Positions 8,674 through 21,600 of a stretch of 64,000 nt of DNA are shown here, in pieces. The notes below the pieces were generated by a model, which was not told the origin of the DNA, did no database searches, and saw only the letters and a list, made by a program, of their open reading frames with translations. Location: positions 22,208,395-22,272,394 of the forward strand of contig NC_065878.1 of the NCBI RefSeq assembly GCF_933775445.1, written 5' to 3'. How positions within the stretch are numbered: the stretch's first letter is position 1; the number at the start of each line of letters is the position of its first letter. The translations under genes were made by a program, and so were the position numbers. This DNA comes from Argentina anserina (Eukaryota; Streptophyta; Magnoliopsida; Rosales; Rosaceae).

Positions 8674-11603
8674 TGTAATAACCATATTTTTCAAATAATA
8701 TTTAGTTTGATATGAATTCTATAAAGTTGTGAAATTCAACTAAAATAAATTTGATTGTTTGCGACTTTACGAAACGGAAACGAAAACGTTCTCGGAACGT
8801 TTAATTAGAAAAACGTTACATTTCCGAATTAATATATCGACTTTTATTCCGTCGCTCGGTTGCCAAAACTTCCTTCACGAAAGTTGTAGAGCTCGTCGAT
8901 ACGAGTGCGTGGACATGTGACGCGTTCGAATCGGACATCGGACGCGAAAGTTATTAACGTCAGAAGTTCATTTCCGATTTTGAAAACTAGTATAAATAGA
9001 AAAATTTAGGGATTAGGGTTTCCAGAAATGGAAACCCTTCACCCGCCCCCTTCACTCTCTCTCTCCTCTCGCGTTCTCTCTCCCCGATTCCCCTCCCTCT
9101 ATCTCTAGCCTCACCGGCGATTTCGCCGACCGGCCCTCCGTAGGCCACACCGCCTAGCCCAAAAGGACCGCGCGATCCTCCTCACCAAACCCTGAGCTCG
9201 CGCCGCTCCATCTCGCCGCCGAGAGTCTCCACTCTCTCCCCGAGCCTCCCTCTGCAACACGCCGCGATCTCTGCCTCCAAGCCGTCGTGTCCCTCACCGC
9301 CGGTCCCTGGAGCATTGCGTGACCCTCCGCTGCAACCCTCAAGCTCGCCACCGCTCGAATCGAAGTCGCTGGCCTCTCGCATCACCGACGACGAATCGAA
9401 GCCTCCACCGTTCGATTAAGGTAAGGATTGATGAAATTGATTGTTGTGTGTGATTGTGTGATGTTTTGGGATTGATTGGGAGGATTGTGGATCGATTGGG
9501 AGGATTTTGGAGGAGGATCGGAGGTTGGAGATGGTGGAGAGGTACCGCCGCCATAGGTGGCGCGTGTGGGAGCGTGGAGGGGTCTAGAGGCGGCATGAGG
9601 CCGTGGAAAGGGAAGGCGGAAGGAAATGAATGGTTTTGGGGCGACAGTGGTGTGCTACGCGACGACCCTAGGCTCGGCGCGTGTGCCCCACGCGCGGCCT
9701 GCCGGAGGTGGCGCGTGCACCCCATGCACCGCCACGTGCGGCGGCGCGTGAACAGTGTTTCCGAATGGTAGTTTTATAGTTTATTTTCACGTGCGGTAAA
9801 TGTAAAAGTGATTTACGTACGGTAAATATAAATTTATTTTACATACGGTAAATGTAAAAAATAACTTTCAGTAAATGTAAAAAAGTAATTTATAAAGGGT
9901 AAATCAGTAATTAATATTTACTGAGACAATATTTACATTTTAATAGTATTCATACGTACAAAAATACGTAAAAAGTATGTACACATACATGGATACGTAA
10001 TTGATGTGTATTTTACAGAAATACGTGAATAGTAAATACATGAACAGTAAATTCGTAAAACCAGAAATTGCTGAACAGTAACTTATTATTACTGTTTCGG
10101 CATTTAAAGGTTTACGAAACGTTTCTAAATTCTTTTCTTATCATTTCAAGGTGATCAATAAATCAAGGAAATGAATTATATTCGGAAATTGTGGAATTAC
10201 GCTCGAGTCGATAAGGTAAGTAAAATCTCACATATTTACGAATCTACCCTTGTGGAGATTCAAGATGTTGCAAGAGTTTTTAATATTGAATTACGACATG
10301 TATACGATATAGTGGATTACATATATATTGTATAAATGGTAATAAGTACATATATATATAGTTTGCTATATTATATACTGTTATGAATTCATTAGAATTG
10401 GTCATTTCGATTACGAGAATTAAATATTGAGCATGTGATTTAATTTGTACAATATGAGGTGTGATTATTGTACGTGGTTTTAATATGGTGTTTGTTAAAA
10501 CGTTTTGTCTTCGGACGTATTTATGAAATATGACATGTATATGATATAGCGGATTATATATATATATTGTATAAATGGTAAATATGTACATATATATATA
10601 TATAGTTTGCTATATAATATACTGTTATGATTGTATCGTGATGATGTCATTTTGATGACGAGATTATATATCGAGTATGTGATATTGATTTGTACAATAT
10701 GAGGTGTGATTATTGTACCTGATTTTAACATAGAGATTGTTAAAATGTTGATTTGTCTTCGGACTTGATTTTTGTACAATATGATGTGAGATTATTGTAC
10801 GTGTTTGGCAAGTCGGAACATAGCCTTTGGCCGGACGAAAGTTACGATACAGTTAGAGCTCTAGTATGCTTGCCGGAGTACTGCATGTGAGGTAACAGGT
10901 GGTTATCGGCTCATGAGTACTCATATTTTGGATGTTGGGTAGCAAGTGGTTGCCCAATATCGGCGGTGTACTACGTGAGGGGTAACAGATGTGTACCAGC
11001 GTTCATTAGTACCCGTATTATAAATGTATTTGGGTAACCTGAAGGGTTGCCCAATTTCTCATGAGCACTTCATTTCATATATTTTTGGGACAATCAGATG
11101 GGCCGTCCATTGACTCATGAGTGCATTTATATTTGTTGATTTGTGGATTTTCGTATATATTGATATGCGAGTTATATTTTCATTTTACTCATACGAGCTA
11201 TAAGCTTACCGGGTTTGTGATTACAATCCCGGTGCACCAATTCGATAGTGTAGGGGATAATTTCGCAGGTGTCGATTAGTGGAGATTGAGAGACCACTCC
11301 GGAGACTCGAAGTTGTTCATTATCCTACTTGTGGTGAGATTTCTAGTGCGGATTTGTGCGTGAGAACTTGTGAGGTTTTATTCTTGAGTTTTGTGAGAGA
11401 TTGTGAGGATTATTACATTTCCATTTTATGTTATGTTGAATTATAAATTTGGTTTGTAATAATTGGTTGTCTGAGTTGTATTGTGAACTCAGTAATGATC
11501 CGCTGTGCATTTAAAACGATTTCGATTCGTTGGGATTGTTTTGGTGTTTTTCGACTTTGAAATTTTGAGTTTTTTTTAAGCTTGAAATTTTGAGGTCGTT
11601 ACA
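8674..11603 (+). mobile_element. Long solo LTR of a Ty3/gypsy-like family (copy 1, plus orientation)
   Basis: The ends are TGTAATAACC...GGTCGTTACA, flanked by CATTA (8669-8673) and CATTC (11604-11608), a one-mismatch 5-bp target duplication. A TATAAATA box at 8991 is followed by a CT-rich leader and a GC-rich block (9100-9770), then AT-rich sequence. No internal coding region or second LTR is present, so this is a solo LTR left by recombination. The length fits long LTRs such as those of Del/Tekay elements, but lineage is inferred from end sequence and size only. A segment of about 237 bp is tandemly duplicated at 10295-10766. Short frames in the GC-rich block lack homology and are not reported as genes. 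Confidence 0.8.
10295..10766 (+). repeat. Tandem duplication of about 237 bp inside solo LTR copy 1
   Basis: Two adjacent copies start GACATGTATACGATATAG (10295) and GACATGTATATGATATAG (10532). Both run through TTTGTACAATATGAGGTGTG to GTCTTCGGAC. The opposite-strand LTR has only one such segment, which accounts for much of the length difference between the two LTRs. Confidence 0.75.
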
Positions 11604-12187
11604 CATTCTCTCATGTTTTACTCTGATTACATTAACAAAGTTATGTTTTAGTAGATTTTATCTGACTTGCTAACTAGTTGCATTTACTGGTGTTTTGTTG
11701 CATTTTGGGAAAATCAGAATCAAGTTGTGATTTAACTCAAACACTACTAGAGATGTGAAAGTTTAATTTTAAGAAATCAGACACTAGTTTAAGATGTAAC
11801 ATAAGTGCTTGACCACAAATTGGAGCATTCATATTTTCATCAAGAAAACGAACATAAGTGCTAAAACACTCTCTTTACAATCCTACCTTTACGATAGAAC
11901 TTGAAATTTGAAAATTTTACTACTAAATTGGTATATTAGTTTTATTGGGAAGAATTTAAATTAGAAGATAGCGAATCTTCTAAGGATAAGAACTCTTTGA
12001 AAGAACCTTATGTATTTAGTAAAGATGTAATACATAGTATTTCAGTCTAGAATTCTCCATTAATTAGTGTGCAATGTGAAAGGGGCGATTCATGCATATC
12101 CTCCCTGTAAATTAATCTTTGCTGCATGCAATCTGTCTGAGAAATGTAGTGGAAATAACTCAGATCTGATTATTATTATTTTTGGAA

Positions 12188-12212
12188 AGAGAGAGAGAGA
12201 GAGAGAGAGAGA
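12188..12212 (+). repeat. (AG)n microsatellite
   Basis: About 12 uninterrupted AG units lie roughly 140 bp upstream of the response-regulator start, in the presumed promoter. Confidence 0.9.
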
Positions 12213-12283
12213 ATACCAGTTGCCTGCTTACACTCGTATTACCTTCATTTGATGTGGCACCTGACCTAAGCATCTTCTTGTAT

Positions 12284-12292
12284 TATATATAG
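12284..12292 (+). promoter_or_regulatory. TATA box of the response regulator gene
   Basis: TATATATAG lies 55-63 bp upstream of the start codon at 12347, which implies a leader of about 30 nt. Confidence 0.55.
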
Positions 12293-12346
12293 TCCTCATT
12301 GGGGATCAAGGAGGGCACAAAAATCATACCATCTAATTAAGCATAA

Positions 12347-15300
12347 ATGTATACAGAAGGAGCTGTTCAAGGGTGGCAGTACTCTGCCAATATCAACATC
12401 TTAGTCGTCGATGATGATATCACCACTCTAAACATAGTTTCTGCAATGCTCAAAACATGGAGCTATGAAGGTACCCATGCTATCTATGAGGACACCATAA
12501 ATCGCTTTGTAGATCTAGCTTTTCTATGAGTTTCTTCTCGGCCTTTGTTACTCAGTTCTATTTTCCTTCGGATTTTGATTTGCTAATTAACCCTTATTTT
12601 TCCCTAGTAAAGGAGCAGATCGAGACTTTACGTCATGAAATCGGCGTTCTTGTATATATGGTTGCATCTAGATAGTTCAGTTCATGAAAATCATTTTTTA
12701 TCTTCTCTTTTAATTAGTCTTTTTAATTGATAGTGGCTAGTAATTAGTATTATTTCATTTCTTCTAATTAGATTTATATATTGCTTTTATTGTTTCTTTT
12801 GTTCATTTTATTTTCCTCAGCAATTTTCAGATGATATGTGTAATTATTCTTGTGAGTTTTTCATAATTTATGTGGATCTTCACATCGTTAGCACGATTTA
12901 ATTCAAAATAATTTTGCATGTCTTTATATATACCTAATCATGATTTCGATTCATGTGGTGGGTTTATAAGCTAGTTACACTTTCCTCTTCATTAGATCTT
13001 CAATCTCGAGTAGATGCATGCGTTTGCGCGTGATTGAGGCAATTGCAACATCTAGTCCTTTTTCTTGATTGACTTTCATATTCGCCCACCTTTCTTATTT
13101 TCCTTAGAACTCAAATCTCTTTTAATTTTTGTTTTCAGAAAGATTTTGACAAGAGATAATTAAGAGGTGCAAGTTCGCTAAAGCACTAGAGGACGAATGT
13201 GCATGCATCTTAATTATATATGATTCTTATCGAGAATATATATTTTGTGTAATCTTGCTTGATGATGGTGATTTCCTTCATTGCATTTTCTTCAAGAAAC
13301 GATTTTCCTTTTTTAGATGCCATGCCCGCAGCTGGGGAACTTGAAATGAATCACACCAATAGTATAGTGTTGATCCATGCATTCATCACATAATTCATAT
13401 TACCTACTGTAATGTTTAATTTGCCTTTTTATTTGGACAAATATTATACCCTTAATTCATTTCAATAATTTGTTTGTTCAACTATTTACATTTCATACTC
13501 TTTTCTTTGTCTACATGATTGCAGTCGTGACTGTTCCAAACCCTATCGATGCTCTTTCCATCCTTCGAAAGGGAAAATATTCCTTTGATCTAGTAGTTAC
13601 AGATCTCCATATGCCTCAAATGAATGGTTTGGAATTGCAGAAGCTAGTGCATGATGAGTTTGATCTACCCGTGATTAGTGAGTTCATGTCTTTTTTACTC
13701 AACAATTTGAATCAATATCTAGTTTAGTTTGATTGATGAATTTAATTACGCAATGGTTGCAGTGATGTCTGCGAATGACAAAGAGAGCGTGATACTTAAG
13801 AGTCTAGAGGGAGGAAGTGTGTACTATATAGTAAAGCCTGTGAGCAAAGATGACATAAAAATGGTGTGGCAGTGTATTCTTCAATCTAGGAAGAGCATGT
13901 CCTCCAGTGTAACCCTCGAAGAGCTGATGAAAGGCGCATCGGGAGAATTCACATCAGGCCAGCTGCTGCAGGGTCCTGGTGAGCTCGAGGACTTCGATTG
14001 CTTATCATTTAACAATGACGATGTCAGATATAAGGAGGATCACAAAAAAGGACAGTCCAGTAAGAGAAAAACGCGTACGAGGGATAGGACTGTGGACGAA
14101 GAAGAAGAAGAAGACGATGACGAAAATGATCGGCGTATGCTTGCCACAAAGAAGGCGAAAGTGGTTTGGAGTAATGCACTTCACAATCACTTTCTTCTGG
14201 CCATCAGACATATCGGCTTGGACAGTAAGTTCATATACATTTTAGGGGTAATTGATTATAGACCCAAAAATCAACACCCTTTTTAATCTAAACCCACTAT
14301 TAAAACTCTTTCAGTTAGGTTATTGTTATGCTTCACTGTTCTATTAATAATTCGTTTTAGTGATAGCCTTTAATTTTGCTTTACATATATACAGAGGCTG
14401 TGCCAAAGAGGATCCTCGAATTCATGAACGTTCCTGGCTTGACTAGGGAGAACGTAGCTAGCCATTTGCAGGTTTGTTATTCTATAAGCCTTTATATAAT
14501 AAGTTGACAGACGTGTCTAAATTATATATTTAACGATGATAAGATAATTTTTCCTTTCTTATAACATTAACACCGAAAGTGTACGTTATTATATTCTTTG
14601 AATTTTTAATGATCATTTTCGTACTCGTCACAAACATATACGTACGTATTCATAGAAACATCGTTTACCAATATTGGTTATGATTTCTACATGCCATTTT
14701 GTAGAAGTACCGTATGTTCTTGAAGCGAGTTGCGGAGAAAGCTAGATTGTCAAAGTGCTTGTCTGAGAGGATATTCAGGTCAAGCTTGGAATTTGGCCTT
14801 CCAGCCACATCATCTTTCAACCAAGTCCAACGAGAACAATACGCCGAATACCTGAAACAACAAATGCAGATGAATGAAATGGGACTAGCACCACCTTTTC
14901 AGAATACCCTAGCTCCACCTGGCACTTCCCACCTTGGCTCGACCTCATTCCAATATCCGCTGAATTACAACCAGCAACCAGCGGCTATAAACCTAGCTAG
15001 CACCAGAAGCAACCCTCCACTCTTTGGTTCGGGGCAGTCGTGTCTTCTGATGAACAATACGCTTCAGCAACAACGGCCAATGCAGCTTGGTAATGGAATG
15101 AACATGCTTTCTAAAGCAAATCATGGCTCCGGCTTTGGAATGCAGATGATGAATAACAATTTTGGACGAATTGGAGGCTATGACGGTGTGATGAATAATG
15201 GTGGTGGAAATGGCCTTTTGGATGGTGGTACCAATTGGATGGAAACCTACTCGCAACAAAGTCAAGCCAAGCAGCTTCAACATGGATTCAATTTCACATC

Positions 15301-17093
15301 TAACCCATTCAATTTTGGGACTACACCCAGAATTTCATCTCCAAGCATTGACAACCTGATGAGTCCCTTTAACAATGCTAATCCAGGGCCAAACTTTGCC
15401 GGCAGAACCAGCCAACCTACTGGTGGAATCGACAATATTGTACATGGTGGATATAATGGATTGGCCATCAACAATGAAGTTGTCACTGGGTTAACAAAAG
15501 GAGTTCGTAATGTTAACCTAAATGGTACCACTTTCAATGCACCAACACTAAGGAATATTGGGAATAGTGTTTCTGCTTCTAGGTTTGAGAGTAGCAGTGC
15601 AAACCCATTTACACCAATTATCCCTAGAAACATTCAGCAGCAACAAAATGCTTCACTGTTGTTGTCGCCACATGGACTGCAACTGAATCCGTATGGAATG
15701 TCATCAACTGCTGGAGGGCGATGCAGTGATTATTCCTATGGTGCTTATATGAACAACGGCACGAGAAATTTTAACCACATTTCTCTGGCCAATGATGACG
15801 ATGACATCATGGTGGTCAATAATCTGGTCTTGCAGCAGTTCGACAGCTGCCAGTCTCCTTCGCATCAGGTACATATAAGAACTCAACTTGCTAGATCTCA
15901 GTTTCGTTTCAAACGCCTACTCTTTATTGAATGCATATAGTTAATCGATCTTTCTGACCATATTTACTGTGTAGAAACAAGGTGGGGAAGAAGTTCCTGC
16001 CAACTTCACTGGCAGATCATATCAAGACAAAGATCCTGCACCGGCTCCGAAAATGGATGCACAGATGAACACCAATCGTGCTGCGAATGTTCTAGTTCAG
16101 TTGACCCCGGGTCATGTTGCAAATAGTCCGGTTCAGCTGAACGCTAATCCTTCTCTGGATGGTGAAGTTCATCAGCCTAACCCTAATCCATTTGTGAGCC
16201 AATATCAGCAGAACCACAATCCCAAGGTAAATAATCAAGTTGAGGTGCACCCTTCACCTACTTCTACTGTCAACTCCGAAGTTCAGCTTAACTCTGCTGG
16301 GAACGATGATGAAGCTCAGCTGGACCCTATTCATTATATGAACGAGCTAAACTCTAATTCTGCCGGATACCATCAGCTTGACCTGAACCCAACTGGCGGC
16401 AACCAATTTGGGAACCCTAACGTGAGCTCTAATCCTGCTGCTAACCGTCAGCTCGGTGAACTGAACACAACTGCTAACCAAGCTGGGAACCCCAACATTT
16501 TTGGCGTAGGCTCATACCATATGGAAGATGATGCACCTGAGGATGAGACATTATGGAGCCTGGTTATAAAACATGCATAAGCAGGACTCATATATCTTTA
16601 AATGTGGCACTCGAAAACCTTATAATTGTATTTTCTTTTGTTGAAGGGCTTATCATGTGTTCATACTTCATATATATTGTTTGTGATATACTAATTTAGG
16701 CCAGTGTATTGTAACTGTGCAGAGGGAGCAGGGAGGTGAAAACCAGATGCTGGACTCCGAATTCACTAACAACATCTTTCAGTCATCAGATGACTATTCT
16801 ACTCAATTTGATCAACAGTTCACCGCTCAGGCAAGTCAAGGATCGAACTTTATATAGTTAATTACTAATTCACATGATCATCAGTACTAGATTAGTAGAG
16901 AAGACTGTTCAATGCACATGCATAACGAACTTCATGTTCAGTTGACAATAGGAAAAGGATCTTATATATCTCGCTACAAGATTAGTGAGTCAAAAGCCGT
17001 ACTGATCAACTAATGAGCATTTCCGTTTCACTTATCTTACAGGATGGTGATGATGATTTCCTAAATGCCCTAATTGGTCTTGTTAACTATTGA
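12347..17093 (+). CDS. Type-B response regulator (receiver + GARP/Myb transcription factor)
   Basis: Eight exons give 908 codons plus stop: 12347-12470, 13525-13677, 13763-14224, 14395-14471, 14705-15868, 15975-16562, 16723-16830 and 17043-17093. Phases agree at every joint. Residues 15-130 form a receiver domain with the acidic pocket at D22-D24, phospho-acceptor D68 ([12 protein letters not shown]), S95 and K117 (YYIVKP), so phosphotransfer should work. An acidic and basic linker ([14 protein letters not shown]) leads to a GARP domain at about 222-283, with [12 protein letters not shown] and [19 protein letters not shown], then [13 protein letters not shown]. The rest is Gln/Asn-rich, as in the activation regions of this family, and longer than the usual 550-700 residue total. 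Type-B regulators receive phosphate from histidine phosphotransfer proteins in cytokinin signalling and activate genes in the nucleus. The intron after 16830 has a GC donor (CAG|GCAAGT). Retaining the intron after 16562 would end the protein at 16580. Confidence 0.9.
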
Positions 17094-17490
17094 AGGGAGT
17101 GTGGCGCGCAGTAGTGGACAATTGATTTGTTATCTGAACATTCCTGGATAACCATACTCTTAATTTCGAGTGGCTTTGGATTATGAAGAACTAAATGATT
17201 AAGAGTTTAAGACGTGTGTTCAATAGTTATAGTAAGCTGGTAGAGTTAAATTGGAATTTGGCTATCCCTTTTCGTCGTGACATAAATAGTAGTGTGCTTA
17301 ATTTGTTTTTGATATATATAACATGCATGACATGCAGCACATGCAAACAATGGTAATTTGCTCGATCTCCCCCGGCCCTCTTTATGCCCTGTACTCTCCT
17401 TGGATCTTGGCTCTAGGTTTATCAACCTAGAAACAAGAAATATGATTTCGTCGTCTGTAACCAATATGTGATAGGGTCAATCCTCCTTAA
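17094..17490. other. 3' flank of the response regulator
   Basis: Probable 3' UTR and spacer. It contains several AT-rich polyadenylation-like stretches and no coding frame with homology. Confidence 0.5.
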
Positions 17491-17491
17491 T

Positions 17492-18131
17492 TGAGGTGTG
17501 AAAACTATGTGATGTTCACATGAGTAAATCAAGCACACCTATTACTTTGGTGACCCATTAATTGATGGAGTTGATTTTGTTGAAATTTGGAGCAATCTTT
17601 ATTGAAGGTAAGAAACAAATCTACAACCTTATGGTGGTAGGTGGTTAATTTGTTTGACAAAGAAAGAAGAATGCATTAATGACCATGTCAACATTGAGCA
17701 TGAATCAAGGAAGAAGATTGACTTTGCTTTCATGTATGTTACATGCAAATACATGAATTGCACAAAAATGTTTGCCTATATTAAGGCATGAGAAGTGGTA
17801 CAATAAACATAGAAGAACAATAAGGGAGAGGTCATTTTGTGTGTGATCAAGAGTGAGAGATATAGAGAAAACTCTAAGTAGAGAGTTTTGTGTGTGTAGC
17901 AAAATAAAGTGTGTGAGAGTGTATCCCTTCAAGTGTGAGTCTTGAAGTAGTGTTTCTCTCTGTGTAACTTTTCTTCGTATAGTGAAGGTTCTTTATTGTT
18001 GTTACCCGTATACGTAGACACTTTGCCGAACCACGTTAAATCCCGGTATTCTCTATCATTTTTATTTTCCGCTTATGGTTGTGAGTTATTTCGATTTCCA
18101 TTCTACAGTTCATTCTTCTGCATTCCCAATA
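17492..18131 (+). mobile_element. Possible solo LTR of a Ty1/copia element
   Basis: The segment resembles a copia LTR in layout. It begins TGAGGTGTGAAAAC and has a TATATTAAGGCATGAGAAG promoter-like stretch near 17776. A GT-rich leader follows with GTGTGTAGC and CTCTGTGTAACTTTTCTTC, then CCACGTTAAATCCCGG, and it stops near CATTCCCAATA. There is no recognisable primer-binding site after it and no clear target duplication, so the limits are approximate. Confidence 0.4.
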
Positions 18132-18616
18132 ATATGATGGTGTTGGCATATATATTTCTGTCTTTCTTCAACAACGTCCTCGATCGTTCTGCATCAATTT
18201 ATGCTGGAGTGTTACGAATTCAGAATGTATAACGCAGGCTAAACTCTACGTATGATAAAGGAAAACGAACTATATATAAACAATACAAATTAGAATCAAT
18301 TCAATTCAATCTGAATAAAAAGTAGCTGTTGGAAATTCTATTTAAAAACTTGCTGATAGCTAGTCTAATGTATATCCTACGTTTATAGCAAATTAAGGAA
18401 ACCACAAACGTTGCTAAAACAGATACAAGTTCTCAAATATAATGGTTGGAAATAGTAAGCACTTTAGACGCCTTCCATAACCAAAAAAAAATAACCGTTG
18501 GAATTTTCTCTCCTTACTAACACAAAATCCATACAGATTTACATGCATCTTGGAGACAAAAGATTGAGAAAATCTCCAAGAGATGAGATTCTGAGATCCA
18601 CTCTAGATATAGAATA
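18132..18616. other. Upstream region of the LBD gene
   Basis: AT-rich sequence without a recognisable gene. It presumably held the promoter and leader of the LBD gene. No single convincing TATA box stands out. Confidence 0.45.
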
Positions 18617-21600
18617 ATGGTTGGCCGCTGTGCTGCTTGCAAGTATTTGAGGAAAGGATGTCCGGAGGATTGTATATTCGCTCCATATTTCCCCTCGAAC
18701 AATCCTCAAAGATTTGAACATGTTCATAGAATACATGGTGCCAAGAATGTTGCCACGCTGCTCAAGGTACCATAATTCATTTAACAGCACACACACACAC
18801 TCTTATGTACGTATTAGGTCTTCACTAGAGCAAATTATACATACTTGGAAACAAACTTAACTTAACTTTGATATATATGTACAATGTATATGATTTATCA
18901 GGAACTGAAATCATCGCAACCGTATATTCGAGCTCATGCCATCGATACATTATGTTATGAGGCTGAAAGTAGAATACAAAATCCTGTGTATGGCTGTGCT
19001 GCGATTATTTTCCACTTGCAACAACAATACATGATACAGAATCTGAACTAGCCAAAGTATGTGCTGAGATTGCAGTTCTTATGTCACGATCCCAAAATTT
19101 AAAGTATAAAACTCAAATTTCGAAGTCATGAAAAACACTAAAGCAATCTCAATGAATAAAAATCATTTAAATATCACAGCGGATCATCTCTGAGTTCAAA
19201 ATACAACTCAGTCAAACCGATTATTACAAACCAAATTTTATAATTCAACATTATAACAATGGAAATGTATAATCCTCACAAAGAAATCAACAAAAACTCC
19301 TCACCACAAGATGGAAATAAATAACTTCAAGTCCTCTGAGCGGTCCGTCGATTTCCGCTAATCCACACCTGCGGAGTTATCCCCTACACCATCGAATATG
19401 TGCACCGAGATTGTAAACACAAACCCGGTAAGCTTTGCAGCTCGTATGAGTAAACCAATAATATAACTCACATATCAATATATACGAAAATCCACATCTC
19501 AACAAATATAAATGCACTCATGACTCATTAGACGGTCTATCTGGTTGTCTAATAATGTGAAAATATATGTGCTCGTGAGAATTGGGCAACCCCTCTGTTT
19601 ACCCAAATGCATTTATAATACGGGTACTCATGAGCGTTGGTACCCCTCTGTTACCCCTCATGTAGTACGCCGCCGACATTGGACAACCACCTGTCATCCA
19701 ATATCAATAATATATGGGTACTCATAAGCCGATAACTCATCTGTTACCTCATATGCAGTACCCCGGCAGATAGACTAGAACTCTAACTGAATCGTAACTT
19801 TTGTCCGACCAAAGGCTAGGTTCCGACATGCCAAACACGTCCGAAGACTTGTCTGAAGACATAAACACGTCCGAAGACAAAAACTCGTTCGAAGACATAA
19901 AACACGTCCGAAGAGAAACACGTTTTAACAAAACTCAATGTTAAAACCACGTACAATAATCATCATGTCATATTGTACAAATCAAACCACATGCTCGATA
20001 TATAAATCTCATCACCAAAATGAACATATTCACAACAAAATCATGTGAGTATATAATATAGCAAACTATATAAATGTAACTATTTACCATTTATACAAAT
20101 ATATATTCCACTATATCATATACATGTCATATTTCATTCCTTAAAATTCTGCATAAATCCCGAATTACCGCAAGGGTATATTCGTAATGTGAGATTTTAC
20201 TCACCTTATAATCTCGAGTGTAGTTCCACAATTCCGAAAGTAATTCATTTTCTTGAATTCTCGATCACCTTGAAAAGATAAGAAAAGAATTTAGAATCGT
20301 TACGTAAATCTTAAATGCCAAAACAGTAATATTATTTTACTGTTCAGCAATTTCGGGTTTTACGAAATTACTGTTCACATAGTATTATTTCACGTATTTT
20401 CTATTCACGTATTTTTTTGTATAAATACATATCAATTACGTATTCATGTACATATAATACTATTTATGTATTTTTATACGTATGCATACTATTCAAATGT
20501 AAATACTGTCTCAGTAAATAATAATTACTGATTTACCCTTCCGAAATTACTTTTACTGAAAGTAATTTACATTTACCGTATGTAAAAATTTACAGTTACT
20601 GTACATAAATTAATTTTTACATTTAACGTACGTAAAAATAAATTTTACAAATTACTGTTTCGAAAATACTATTCATGCGCCGCCGCACGATGCGCGCGTG
20701 GCGCTCACGCGCTACTCACTATGGCAACGCGTGGGGCCCACACGCCGAGCCTAAGACCGGCGGGTAGCACGCCACCGCCGCCCCATTGCTCCTCCTCTCT
20801 TCCTCCTCTACCTTCCCACGGCCTCACGCCGCCTCTAGGCCACTCCACGGCTCTTCACGCGCCACCTAAGGCAGCGGTATCCCCCCTCCTCCTCCGATCC
20901 ACCATCAAAACGCCATCAAGTCATCAAACAATCACACCAATCCATCAAACAAGCAAAATCCTTACCTCGACAAGCTCGAGAACCACCGGAGGTCGCCGGA
21001 GATGGAGCTCGACTGTGGCGATGGCACTCGCGGTCTCGGGTTGGAGCGCGAAGGCTCACGGCGGCGCGAGGAGGTGCGTCGACCTCGGGGTCGACTGCGG
21101 AGGGTCGCACGACTCTTCCTGGGCCGGCGGTGTGAGTCACGGATTGCCGGAGGGAGGAGATCGCCGGCGTGGGTTTTCCGAAGGAGAGAGAGAGAGAGAG
21201 AGGAATCAAGGAGAGAGAAGGAGAGGGAGGCGGGTGAGAGGAGAGAGAGAGTGGGGTTTCCAAAAATGGAAACCCTAATCTGAAAAAAGTCTTGTATATA
21301 CTCGTTTCTAAAATCAGAAACTAACTTCCGACGTTAATAACTTCACGTCTGACGTCCGATTCGAACGCGTGACGCGTCCACGAACTCGTATCGACGAGCT
21401 CTACAACTTTCGTGAATGAAGTTTTCGCAAACGAGAGACAAAATAAAAGTCGATACTCACGTCGCGGAAACATAACGTTTTTCTAAATAAACGTTCCGAT
21501 AACGTTTCCGTTTTCGATTTACCACTTCACGAAGCAAACGAAAGTCGTTTAAATGAATTTCAAAAACTTATAAACTTAAAAATAATCCCATAATCGTTCT

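Larger units (their letters stand above)
11604..12346. other. Promoter and upstream region of the response regulator
   Basis: This is AT-rich sequence between the solo LTR and the response-regulator start. It contains an (AG)n run at 12188-12212 and a TATATATAG box at 12284-12292. No gene is seen. Confidence 0.55.

Noticed and set aside
9154..9771. Several 65-128 residue ORFs in a GC-rich block
   Set aside because: They lie inside solo LTR copy 1, overlap in both strands and have no recognisable domain.
10280..10779. Two related minus-strand ORFs of about 100 residues
   Set aside because: They are antisense to the tandem duplication of about 237 bp in the LTR; similarity between them reflects the DNA repeat.
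13979..14245. 88-residue ORF inside the response regulator
   Set aside because: Alternative frame of exon 3; the receiver and GARP sequence is in the annotated frame.
20721..21283. Arg- and Gly-rich ORFs of up to 185 residues
   Set aside because: They fall in the GC-rich part of solo LTR copy 2, both strands are open, and there is no homology.
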